A DNA stretch of 8,491 nt from an uncultured Micrococcales bacterium (GCA_937952095.1 CALFYG010000073.1:1-8491), one strand, 5' to 3'. Shown: positions 1-5,377, counted from the first letter of the stretch. Made by a program: numbers and translations. Notes: generated by a model from the letters alone, not told the origin.

Positions 1-228
1 GAGCCCTGCCCCGTCTTCTTCGGTGGCACCGGCGGCCAGCCCGTCAAGGTGCACTGGGGCTACCCCGATCCGTCGAACGCCGAGGGCGGCGACGAAGGCA
101 AGCGCCGCACGTTCGAGCTGACTCGCCAGGCGATCGGCTTCCGCATGCTGCAGTTGCTGGCGCTGCCGCAGGAGACGATGGATCGCGCAGCGCTGCAGGC
201 GGCGTTGATCGAGATCGGACGGAGCTGA
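1..228 (+). CDS. arsC: Arsenate reductase ArsC, LMW-phosphatase type (3' fragment)
   Basis: Frame 1 is open from the window edge to a TGA at 226-228 and gives the last 75 residues of a protein. It begins EPCPVFFGG and continues with HWGYPDPS, the Cys-Pro-Val and His-Trp-Gly-x-x-Asp-Pro signature of the C-terminal half of arsenate reductases built on the low-molecular-weight tyrosine phosphatase fold. These cytoplasmic enzymes reduce arsenate to arsenite, which an exporter then removes. The N-terminal CxxxxxR phosphate-binding loop lies outside the window. The next gene starts 2 bases after the stop and is an arsenite exporter, the usual ars operon partner. The sequence resembles Burkholderiales ArsC more than actinobacterial versions; that comparison is from memory, not a search. 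The family call is fairly sure; the gene is only partial here. Confidence 0.82.
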   Translation, partial: EPCPVFFGGTGGQPVKVHWGYPDPSNAEGGDEGKRRTFELTRQAIGFRMLQLLALPQETMDRAALQAALIEIGRS

Positions 229-229
229 C

Positions 230-587
230 ATGAACACCACCACCTTGCCCGCCCGGCCCACGGCCCCGGCGCCCATGAGCGTCTTCGAGCGCTACCTCAC
301 CGTCTGGGTGTTCCTGTGCATCGTGGTGGGCATTGGGCTGGGGCAGTTGTGGCCCGGCGCGTTCCAGGCCATCGGGCGCATGGAAGTCGCCCAGGTCAAC
401 CTGCCCGTGGGCGTGCTGATCTGGGTGATGGTCATCCCCATGCTGATGAAGGTGGACTTTGCCGCGCTGGGCGAAGTGCGCCAGCACATGCGCGGCATTG
501 GCGTCACGCTGGTGGTGAACTGGCTGGTCAAGCCGTTTTCGATGGCGTTTCTGGGCTGGCTGTTCATTCGCCAGTGGTTCGCCCCAC
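230..587 (+). pseudogene. ACR3-family arsenite exporter, truncated after ~119 residues
   Basis: ATG at 230 follows a GGAG ribosome binding site (221-224) that lies within the end of arsC, so the two genes are coupled. The first ~119 residues match the N-terminus of ACR3 arsenite permeases, membrane proteins that expel arsenite using the membrane potential. Visible are membrane segment 1 (about residues 22-44, YLTVWVFLCIVVGIG), segment 2 (about 65-82, containing VGVLIWVMVIPMLM, a family hallmark) and segment 3 (about 90-117, ending FLGWLFIRQWFAP). A full ACR3 has about 350 residues and ten membrane segments. After FAP, at about 585-587, the similarity ends. The frame runs on to a TAA at 776-778, adding about 63 residues with no membrane character. 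The product cannot be a working transporter. Either foreign DNA interrupts it or the contig is wrongly joined here. Confidence 0.8.
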
Positions 588-600
588 CCTCCAATAACTG
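575..600. other. Sequence junction inside the ACR3 gene
   Basis: At about 585-587 the ACR3 homology stops in mid-gene. The DNA to the right is less GC-rich and has no ars content; an actinobacterial initiator tRNA follows about 490 bases later. I see no convincing transposon terminal repeat or target duplication at the break, so the sequence alone cannot separate a recombination scar from an assembly or cloning chimera. Confidence 0.65.
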
Positions 601-805
601 TCACCGGACCCGTCAACCGGCGATTACCCGACCGCAAGATGAGACCCGGGATATCGCCGGGTGGGCCGCCTATCTGGATGGTCCTATCCTCGCGATCAAA
701 CCAGTCCGGGTACGCTTCGTCGTCGTATTGCCCTGGGGGCCACCCGCTGTTGTGAATGGCTCCCTCGATTTGAGCTAAATCCCCTTGAAGCCTCGACAGA
801 TCCAT
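588..805 (-). CDS. Truncated small ORF of unknown function beside the junction
   Basis: The minus strand is open from ATG at 805 up to the junction and gives about 72 residues beginning MDLSRLQGDLAQIEG. The composition is protein-like: acidic, with Trp and Tyr (YDDEAYPDWFDRED) followed by glycine- and proline-rich turns. No family is recognised. Beyond position 587 the frame only runs antisense through the ars genes, so the natural 3' end is probably lost at the junction. There is an in-frame TAA at about 836-838 just upstream, so ATG 805 is the first usable start. A weak GGGG lies about 5 bases before it. Codon choice is less GC-biased than in the genes to the right (TTA, ATA and AGG occur). 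It overlaps the preceding minus-strand micro-ORF by 31 bases. This could be a real partial gene or a chance frame. Confidence 0.3.
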
Positions 806-864
806 GGATACCCCAGTCCCAACTGAGCCACTCGGTTACCATCCTCAGTCTCCCAGATCAGCAC
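775..864 (-). CDS. Possible 29-residue micro-ORF (GTG start)
   Basis: A GTG at 862-864, two bases after the TGA of the 52-residue ORF, opens a frame of 29 residues beginning VLIWETEDGNRVAQLGLG and ending at a TAG at 775-777. The frame is also open upstream of the GTG, so the start is arbitrary. The composition is protein-like, but there is no clear ribosome binding site and no known family. It sits between two other short frames on the same strand, each in a different phase. That may mean a set of coupled small genes, or one decayed gene with frameshifts. Confidence 0.2.
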   Translation of the reverse strand: MLIWETEDGNRVAQLGLGYPWICRGFKGI

Positions 865-866
865 GG

Positions 867-1025
867 TCAGTGTCTGATCCGGCGGGCACGCCAATTGTAG
901 ATGGCCCGCCGCAGACCCCGGATCGCCGCCGACAACGGCAGATCCGGCGGATAATCGGCCCGAAATTGGTCGTATTCGAACCGGCGGGCACGCCGATAAG
1001 ACGAAACGTGATGGGGTCCGGACAT
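867..1025 (-). CDS. Small basic 52-residue protein of unknown function
   Basis: ATG at 1025 to TGA at 867-869 encodes 52 residues starting MSGPHHVSSYRRARRFEYDQ. A purine-rich GGGGGA about 8 bases upstream could serve as ribosome binding site. The protein is strongly basic. It contains an acidic and aromatic patch (residues 13-23, FEYDQFRADYP) and ends in an Arg-rich helix. The tetrapeptide RARR occurs near both ends because a 14-base direct repeat lies in the gene. It has no recognised family, signal peptide or membrane segment. It is the first frame after the tRNA and its hairpin on the same strand. The amino-acid pattern looks natural, which is why it is listed, but without conservation data it remains a candidate. 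Confidence 0.35.
   Translation of the reverse strand: MSGPHHVSSYRRARRFEYDQFRADYPPDLPLSAAIRGLRRAIYNWRARRIRH
879..994. repeat. 14-bp direct repeat pair (CCGGCGGGCACGCC)
   Basis: CCGGCGGGCACGCC occurs exactly at 879-892 and at 981-994. The copies are 102 bases apart, an exact multiple of three. Both lie inside the 52-residue minus-strand ORF, where they encode the repeated RARR. The left copy is also one arm of a GGCGGGC (881-887) / GCCCGCC (904-910) inverted repeat with a 16-base loop. No function is assigned. Confidence 0.5.
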
Positions 1026-1042
1026 GAAAATGATCCCCCGGT

Positions 1043-1061
1043 TCCGAGGTTCGTCCTCGGA
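1043..1061 (-). terminator. Hairpin downstream of the initiator tRNA, probable terminator
   Basis: Read on the minus strand, TCCGAGG-ACGAA-CCTCGGA forms a perfect 7-bp stem with a 5-base loop, starting 17 bases after the end of the tRNA. A short ATTTT follows about 12 bases later, so this is not a textbook U-tract terminator. Actinobacterial terminators often lack a strong U-tract. Position and stem quality make it the likely tRNA transcript end. Confidence 0.45.
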
Positions 1062-1078
1062 CCCGGAGGGTCAAATAG

Positions 1079-1152
1079 TGGCGGGGGCGGGATTTGAACC
1101 CGCGACCTCTGGGTTATGAGCCCAGCGAGCTACCGAACTGCTCCACCCCGCG
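1079..1152 (-). tRNA. Initiator tRNA-Met (CAT anticodon)
   Basis: On the minus strand the gene runs from CGCGGGG (acceptor arm, 1152-1146) through a D-stem GAGC/GCTC, an anticodon stem CTGGG/CCCAG around CTCATAA, and a T-arm GCGGG-TTCAAAT-CCCGC, to discriminator A at 1079: 74 bases without CCA. The CAT anticodon lies at 1116-1118. Three features mark it as the initiator, not the elongator: the 1-72 pair is not Watson-Crick (C1 opposite C72), the anticodon stem ends in three G:C pairs next to the loop, and the D-stem has A11:U24. The CCA tail is not encoded and must be added after transcription, as is common in Actinomycetota. The gene lies 12 bases after the hydrolase stop codon on the same strand. 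Confidence 0.95.
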
Positions 1153-1163
1153 TCGGTGTTTCA

Positions 1164-1169
1164 ACTATA
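1164..1169 (-). promoter_or_regulatory. Likely -10 box of the tRNA-fMet promoter (TATAGT)
   Basis: TATAGT on the minus strand fits the actinobacterial TANNNT -10 box and ends 11 bases before the tRNA 5' end, leaving room for a start site and a leader of about 5 bases. The matching -35 position (1187-1192, TTCTGG) is weak. The box contains the TAG stop codon of the upstream hydrolase gene (1165-1167). Confidence 0.55.
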
Positions 1170-1725
1170 CGTCATGCTCCGCCCGGCCAGAACCCCCACC
1201 CAACCGAGCCAGGAACTCACGCCCCTGCGGCCAGTCCCCGAGCCCAGAATCCGCGTTGATGTGGCCGAGCGCGCCGGCCACCACGAAATCGGCGCCAAGG
1301 TCGGCCGCGAACCCCCGCGCGTACGCCTCCGACGCGTAGTGGTCATTCAGACTCCCCACCACCAACGTCGGGAAGGGCAGCGGCTCGCGCGGGAACTCCG
1401 CGAACTCCGCGGCCGCCTCGGGAAACGCTTCCGCCTCCGGATCCACCGGCGCCACCAGCATCGCCCCAGCCACCGGTAACGACGACTCCGCCGCCCACAC
1501 CGGCACGAGCAGACAGGCCAGGCTGTGCGCCACCAGCACCGGCGGCTCAGGGGCAGCAACCACAGCGGCCTCCAGCGCGGCGACCCAATCCTCCCGGCGG
1601 GGCGCGTCCCACTCCGACGGCGCGAACCGCACGAAGGCCGGGTCCTGCTCCCACAAGGTCTGCCAGTGCGTCGGCCCGGAGTTGTAGATGCCGGGCAGGT
1701 TGATGAAGCGGGTCACAAAGACCAT
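1165..1725 (-). CDS. RBBP9/YdeN-type serine hydrolase (alpha/beta hydrolase)
   Basis: This 186-residue protein matches the small alpha/beta-hydrolase family of YdeN and human RBBP9. The N-terminus reads LPGIYNSGPTHWQTLWE (residues 10-26), the family's opening strand and loop, in which GxxNSGPxHWQ is a hallmark. The nucleophile is Ser68 in VLVAHSLAC. Asp128 (SLNDHYAS) and His155 (LGHINADSG) complete the triad, so it should be catalytically intact. Length is normal for the family. It is probably a cytoplasmic esterase-like hydrolase; there is no signal peptide, and the physiological substrate of such bacterial proteins is generally unknown. ATG 1725 has no strong ribosome binding site; GTG at 1716, three codons in, is an alternative that keeps the whole domain. 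It is divergent from the secreted-protein gene (67-base gap to ATG 1793), and its stop overlaps the tRNA -10 box. Confidence 0.85.
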   Translation of the reverse strand: MVFVTRFINLPGIYNSGPTHWQTLWEQDPAFVRFAPSEWDAPRREDWVAALEAAVVAAPEPPVLVAHSLACLLVPVWAAESSLPVAGAMLVAPVDPEAEAFPEAAAEFAEFPREPLPFPTLVVGSLNDHYASEAYARGFAADLGADFVVAGALGHINADSGLGDWPQGREFLARLGGGSGRAEHDV

Positions 1726-1779
1726 TCAACCGAAGCCCCGGCTAAAGACAGCTACCTGGGCAACCGAGATCAACTTCAG

Positions 1780-1784
1780 GGAGG
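1780..1784 (+). promoter_or_regulatory. Ribosome binding site that sets the start of the secreted protein
   Basis: GGAGG at 1780-1784, within AGGGAGGG, lies 8 bases before ATG 1793. The frame is open back to an upstream ATG at 1688, but that would place 35 charged residues ahead of a clear signal peptide and inside the divergent hydrolase gene. The motif decides for 1793. Confidence 0.8.
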
Positions 1785-1792
1785 GCAGTCGC

Positions 1793-3850
1793 ATGCGCAC
1801 ATCGGTGGGAAGTCTGGCAGTGGCCGCGGCGATGGTCATGGGGGGTCTCGCGGGTTCCCCAGCGGTGGCGATGGACAGTCCGGCGGCCGTGGCGGAGAAG
1901 AAGCCTGCGCCGGCCAAGAAGGGACACCTGGCCAAGAAGCTCAACGGCCCCGGATGGACAGAGCTCGTGAGTGGCCCGATGTACACCAAGAGCGGTAAGC
2001 GCATGAAGGTCAAGGTCAAGGTGCGTGCTGGTAAGGGAGCGGCGGGGCGTACCCAGACCGTCCTCGACCGTCGAAGCGGCGGCCGGGTCTACCTGTGGAT
2101 GTCCGGCACCGGCACCGTGCGCGTCCGGGTCACACTCACGGCCGGCGGTAAGAATCGCGAGGTCAGAATGTACCGCTACCCGCGGGGCATCGGTGGTGAG
2201 GTGCTCAGCGGCGGCTTCACGGACTTCCTTGGCTGGGTCTTGAAGGGTGTCGCCGAGGAGATCGGCGAGCAGGCCGCAGGATGGGCGATCGGCGGGTTGT
2301 TCGGCACCGGCGGCGACACGAAGCAGCTGGAGCAGATCAGCGCTCAACTCGACCAGATCCAGCAGTCGCTGAAGGGGATCCAGAATCAGCTCGACGCCAT
2401 CAGCAGGCAGTCGGATTTCCTCGCGTGCCAACTCCAGAGTGAGAGCATGGACACCGCGCTGAGCACGATTCTCACCGCGCAGCAGCAGTACGACCTGATC
2501 ATGAAGACCCCGGAGACCGACCCGGTCACGCTGAAGAACTGGGCCGACTCGGTTGTGGCCGGCGGCACGGGCGGTGGGCAAACGGTGCAGTGGGCCCTCA
2601 ACCAGATCCACCTGAACCTCGTCGACAAGGGCGGCAACCTCGGAGCGATCTCCCAGTGCGCGAAGGCCAAGCTCGCGGACTGGACCACGCCGCTGGCCGA
2701 GAGGCAGTACTACAACGCCTTGTACACCTACGTGCAGTACTACCAGTACTGGCAGGTGCGCGGTCTGAACCTCGTGCTGGAAGCAACGCACCTGCTCGCC
2801 GCCCAGAACGCCAAGGCTGCCGGCGTGCTGCCCGCGAACGCCAAGGACGTCGGCTCGATCTGTGACGCGGACACGCCGAAGAAGGGCGCCAACGAGACGG
2901 TCAAGTTCCGCTGCAACCAAGCGCTGCAACTGGCGAACACCGTGTACGGCAACCTCATGTACCAGGGCGCGGCGCAGGCCGGCGCCGGGTACGTCAACAA
3001 CCCGGCCGAGGGCGGTGACAACTACGCGATCCAGAAAGGGACGTCGCTGCTGTGGGCGCTGGACCTGTCTCGCAGTGCCGGCAGTGAGCGTGGCAAGACC
3101 GGTCGGTTGAAGAACCGCAAGCTTGTCAGGTACCCGGGTTTCGCGCCGGCGACTTCCAAGCAGTGGCAGACGATGTTCGCCGCCGCAGGCGGTGCGGGTA
3201 AGACGCTCGGCGAACGCATGGATCTGGCCGGATTCGCCGACAACGCAGCCAAGCGCGGGATCGTCTACACCGGCGAGACGACGCCGGGCACGGCACCCGA
3301 AATGATGTGGCCCGCAGGCTGGTACCACGGCACCGCCACGAAACTGGCGAATAACGTCGCGGGGATGTGCCTGTTCGACACCAGGGACACCGAAGGCCCG
3401 TACTGCCAGAACACGGGAATCAACTTCCGCGACCTCGGCAACGCGTTCGGCTCGAAGCCCAAGAAGTACTGGTACACCACGGCCGACAAGGCTGCGCAAC
3501 TGTCCGACCCGGACTTCTACACGATGCGCCTGGACGGGAGCTGGTACAACGACGAGCAGCTCATGAAGCCCTGGTACGAGGCTCCAGCGCTGACCACCGC
3601 GCCGCACTGGATGATCGTCAACGGTGACAAGAGCGGGGTGTGGGACCAGCCACGGTGGCCGGTCATGGACACCGCCTCGCTGCCCTGCTCCACGGTGAAG
3701 ATCTACAACGGCGAGAGCGAGGGCCTGCAACCTGTCGCCCTGCGCCGCACGAACGGTGGCGGCGCTGTGAGCATGTGCGGGGACGACATGGTGGCCTGGC
3801 TGTCCACGTGGCTGCCGCCGGCTCCGCCGCTGTGGCCACCTGCGGGGTAG
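1793..3850 (+). CDS. Large secreted protein of unknown function with coiled coil
   Basis: The protein has 685 residues from ATG 1793. Residues 1-26 form a Sec signal peptide: basic MRTS, a hydrophobic Ala/Val/Met/Gly core, and cleavage after SPAVA. A Lys/Ala/Pro-rich stretch follows (about 30-48). Next comes a basic, probably beta-rich domain (about 53-130) of alternating Val and Lys/Arg such as MKVKVKVRAGKG. Residues 135-174 are a glycine-rich hydrophobic segment (FTDFLGWVLKGVAEEIGEQA, then AIGGLFGTGG). A Gln/Ile/Leu heptad coiled coil follows at about 176-220 (EQISAQLDQIQQSLKGIQNQ). The remaining ~460 residues are mostly helical at first, with an aromatic stretch YYNALYTYVQYYQYW (306-320), then loop-rich and full of Trp and Tyr. 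The mature part has eight Cys, an even number that suits disulfides outside the cell. No enzyme motif is recognised. The hydrophobic segment before a coiled coil recalls alpha-helical pore-forming toxins, but that is only resemblance of layout. Confidence 0.85.
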   Translation: MRTSVGSLAVAAAMVMGGLAGSPAVAMDSPAAVAEKKPAPAKKGHLAKKLNGPGWTELVSGPMYTKSGKRMKVKVKVRAGKGAAGRTQTVLDRRSGGRVYLWMSGTGTVRVRVTLTAGGKNREVRMYRYPRGIGGEVLSGGFTDFLGWVLKGVAEEIGEQAAGWAIGGLFGTGGDTKQLEQISAQLDQIQQSLKGIQNQLDAISRQSDFLACQLQSESMDTALSTILTAQQQYDLIMKTPETDPVTLKNWADSVVAGGTGGGQTVQWALNQIHLNLVDKGGNLGAISQCAKAKLADWTTPLAERQYYNALYTYVQYYQYWQVRGLNLVLEATHLLAAQNAKAAGVLPANAKDVGSICDADTPKKGANETVKFRCNQALQLANTVYGNLMYQGAAQAGAGYVNNPAEGGDNYAIQKGTSLLWALDLSRSAGSERGKTGRLKNRKLVRYPGFAPATSKQWQTMFAAAGGAGKTLGERMDLAGFADNAAKRGIVYTGETTPGTAPEMMWPAGWYHGTATKLANNVAGMCLFDTRDTEGPYCQNTGINFRDLGNAFGSKPKKYWYTTADKAAQLSDPDFYTMRLDGSWYNDEQLMKPWYEAPALTTAPHWMIVNGDKSGVWDQPRWPVMDTASLPCSTVKIYNGESEGLQPVALRRTNGGGAVSMCGDDMVAWLSTWLPPAPPLWPPAG

Positions 3851-3876
3851 CCGCCTGGTGACGTTGCTCACGCGGC
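3850..3876 (+). terminator. Hairpin at the end of the secreted-protein gene
   Basis: GCCGC (3850-3854) pairs with GCGGC (3872-3876), and GTGA (3858-3861) pairs with TCAC (3868-3871). Together they make 9 bp with a 3-base bulge and a 6-base loop, starting at the last base of the stop codon. No U-tract follows. It plausibly ends the upstream transcript before the CsbD promoter. Confidence 0.4.
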
Positions 3877-3878
3877 CG

Positions 3879-3906
3879 TTGTGACACGCCTGTCGCGGCA
3901 TACCCT
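3879..3906 (+). promoter_or_regulatory. Candidate promoter of the CsbD gene
   Basis: TTGTGA (3879-3884) and TACCCT (3901-3906) are spaced by 16 bases and fit a housekeeping-type -35 and an actinobacterial TANNNT -10. The predicted start is near 3913, leaving a short leader that carries GGGGAG (3919-3924), 6 bases before ATG 3931. No alternative stress-sigma motif is clear. Confidence 0.45.
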
Positions 3907-3930
3907 GGAATCAGAAGAGGGGAGCCACCA

Positions 3931-4173
3931 ATGGCTATCAAGCAGGAGCACATCAAGGGCCGCGCGAAGATCGCCGCGGGCGCGGTGACCGGCAACAAGG
4001 AACTCGAGAACGAGGGCCGTCTCGACCGCATCGCGGGCGATGCGAAGGTCCAGCTCGACAAGGCGGCGGGCAAGGCGAAGGAGCTGCTCGGCACGGGCAC
4101 CTCACAGGCGACGAACTGGGTCGACCAGGCGAAGTCCGGCGTCGAAGGCCTCATCGACAAGATCAAGAGGTAG
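3931..4173 (+). CDS. CsbD-family stress-response protein
   Basis: This is an 80-residue, highly charged, Trp-poor protein. Residues 7-52 (HIKGRAKIAAGAVTGNKELE, then EGRLDRIAGDAKVQLDKAAG) follow the CsbD pattern of repeated Lys-Gly and Gly-Lys turns between short amphipathic helices. The C-terminal ~25 residues form one more amphipathic helix ending IDKIKR. CsbD proteins are small, abundant and cytoplasmic. They are induced by general stress (SigB-dependent in Bacillus) and have no established biochemical activity. Slightly longer than the usual 60-70 residues. The GGGGAG ribosome binding site 6 bases upstream supports the start. It is followed after 19 bases by the P450 gene on the same strand; co-transcription is possible, but both genes have promoter-like sequences of their own. 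Confidence 0.88.
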   Translation: MAIKQEHIKGRAKIAAGAVTGNKELENEGRLDRIAGDAKVQLDKAAGKAKELLGTGTSQATNWVDQAKSGVEGLIDKIKR

Positions 4174-4180
4174 CCGAACC

Positions 4181-4186
4181 TAGGAT
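4181..4186 (+). promoter_or_regulatory. Possible -10 box for leaderless P450 transcription (TAGGAT)
   Basis: TAGGAT fits TANNNT and ends exactly 6 bases before GTG 4193, the spacing that puts the transcription start on the start codon, as in the many leaderless mRNAs of Actinomycetota. The same bases include AGGA, which could act as a weak ribosome binding site in a transcript continuing from csbD. No good -35 is visible. Confidence 0.45.
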
Positions 4187-4192
4187 CGAGGC

Positions 4193-5377
4193 GTGGAACT
4201 GACCGCGCCCGGGCCCAGCGGGCTCGACATGCTGCGCGGGGCGCCGTCGATGATCCGCGACCCGCTCGGGTTCCTGGGCCAGCAGTGGCGCAGGCACGGC
4301 GACGTGGCGCAGTTCCCGATCCCGAACCCGCCGACGTACCTGGTCAACCACCCCGACGCGGTGGACCGGGTGCTGCGCGGCAACCACAAGAACTACGGCA
4401 AGGACACGCTGCAGTACCGGCGGCTGTCACTGCTGACGGGATTCGGGCTGCTCACGGCAGACACCGATCTGTGGCGCACCCAGCGGCCGGTGGTCCAGCC
4501 GGCGTTCGGGGCTGATCTCGCGCCGGCGGTGGAGAAGGCCACCCATGCGGCCTGCGCGCGGATCGACTGGGCCGACGGCGTGCGAGACGTGGACGCGGAC
4601 ATCTTGCGGATCACGCTGGAGGTCGTGGGGGAGGTGCTCTTCGGCGCCGACCTGACCGGCGACGCCGCAGACCTCGCCGAGGCCACGCTGTCCGGCCTCG
4701 AAGTCGTCGTGAAGAAGTCGAGTCCGCTGAGCGCGCCGCTGTGGATGCCGACGCCGAACAATCGGCAGCTCGCGGCGGCGAAGGCTCGCTTGGACCGCGC
4801 CGTGCGAGAGCTCACCGCGACTCCAGCCCCGGAGGGCACTCTGCTGCGGCTACTGCAGGAAGGCGCGGACCCCCAGACCGTGCGCGACCAGGTCGTCACC
4901 TTCCTGGTGGCAGGACATGAGACCGTGGCGAGCGGCCTGGCGTGGAGTCTCTACCTGCTGGCCCAACATCCAACAGATGCCAGCAGCGCCGACGTCTTCG
5001 ACGAGGCGCTGCGACTGTATCCACCGGCGTGGTTGATCACCCGGCAGGCGCTGGGCCCGGATGACGTCGCGGGCGTCGAGATTCCCACAAACGCACTGAT
5101 CATCATGTCCCCCTATTGGCTGCACAGGCACCCGGCCGCGTGGGACGTCCCCGACGAGTTCCGGCCAGGGCGGCCGATACCAAGAACTGGCTACGTCCCG
5201 TTCGGCGCAGGGCCACGGCTGTGCATCGGACGGGGGATGTCACTGGTGGAGGCGCCGATCATCCTCGACCACCTGCGGGAGCGCTACAGGTTCGGCATCG
5301 TGCGGGAAGTGCGGATGAAGCCCGAGGTCACGATCCGCCCGGTGGGTGGGATGCCGCTGCGGGTCAGTCGCCTTTGA
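4193..5377 (+). CDS. Cytochrome P450 with shortened J/J' region
   Basis: This 394-residue bacterial P450 starts at GTG. It is a heme-thiolate monooxygenase that should take electrons from a ferredoxin and reductase, neither of which is encoded here. The C-helix reads WRTQR (Trp94, Arg98, heme propionate contact). The I-helix oxygen-activation motif is AGHET (240-244). ExxR is EALR (Glu271, Arg274). The meander DEFRPGRP carries Arg327 as the likely third member of the ERR triad. The heme loop is FGAGPRLCIG with ligand Cys344. All catalytic motifs are intact. The length is at the low end and loops are short. Only 10 residues separate the HP ending the I/J region (259-260) from Glu271, where about 35 is usual, so most of the J/J' helices are missing. 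There is no membrane anchor. The substrate is unknown; the early sequence resembles CYPs acting on fatty acids or terpenoids, but this is not decisive. It overlaps the convergent cyclase gene by 14 bases. Confidence 0.93.
   Translation: MELTAPGPSGLDMLRGAPSMIRDPLGFLGQQWRRHGDVAQFPIPNPPTYLVNHPDAVDRVLRGNHKNYGKDTLQYRRLSLLTGFGLLTADTDLWRTQRPVVQPAFGADLAPAVEKATHAACARIDWADGVRDVDADILRITLEVVGEVLFGADLTGDAADLAEATLSGLEVVVKKSSPLSAPLWMPTPNNRQLAAAKARLDRAVRELTATPAPEGTLLRLLQEGADPQTVRDQVVTFLVAGHETVASGLAWSLYLLAQHPTDASSADVFDEALRLYPPAWLITRQALGPDDVAGVEIPTNALIIMSPYWLHRHPAAWDVPDEFRPGRPIPRTGYVPFGAGPRLCIGRGMSLVEAPIILDHLRERYRFGIVREVRMKPEVTIRPVGGMPLRVSRL

Noticed and set aside
44..590. Minus-strand continuation of the 588-805 frame through the ars genes
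   Set aside because: Past the junction the translation becomes rich in His, Gln, Arg and Gly and is antisense to arsC and ACR3, so it is a chance open frame.
580..620. Insertion sequence end at the ACR3 break
   Set aside because: No matching inverted repeat was found near the tRNA or elsewhere in 587-1078, and there is no transposase-like frame.
881..910. GGCGGGC/GCCCGCC inverted repeat as a regulatory hairpin
   Set aside because: It has a 16-base loop and a GC-only arm in GC-rich DNA, lies inside a candidate ORF, and has no promoter or U-tract beside it.
970..995. Possible second tRNA fragment or attachment site: TTCGAAT on the minus strand looks like a T-loop
   Set aside because: The flanks GCCGG and ACGAC do not pair as a T-stem, and there is no acceptor arm or copy of the tRNA-fMet 3' end, so it is not an att repeat.
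1688..1792. 35-residue N-terminal extension of the secreted protein from ATG 1688
   Set aside because: It has no ribosome binding site, overlaps the divergent hydrolase and would bury the signal peptide. GGAGG at 1780-1784 supports ATG 1793.
1742..3901. A 719-residue open frame on the minus strand opposite the secreted-protein gene
   Set aside because: It is an antisense frame kept open by high GC. It is rich in Arg, His, Val and Leu with no domain, and the plus strand has a signal peptide, strong ribosome binding site and coherent composition.
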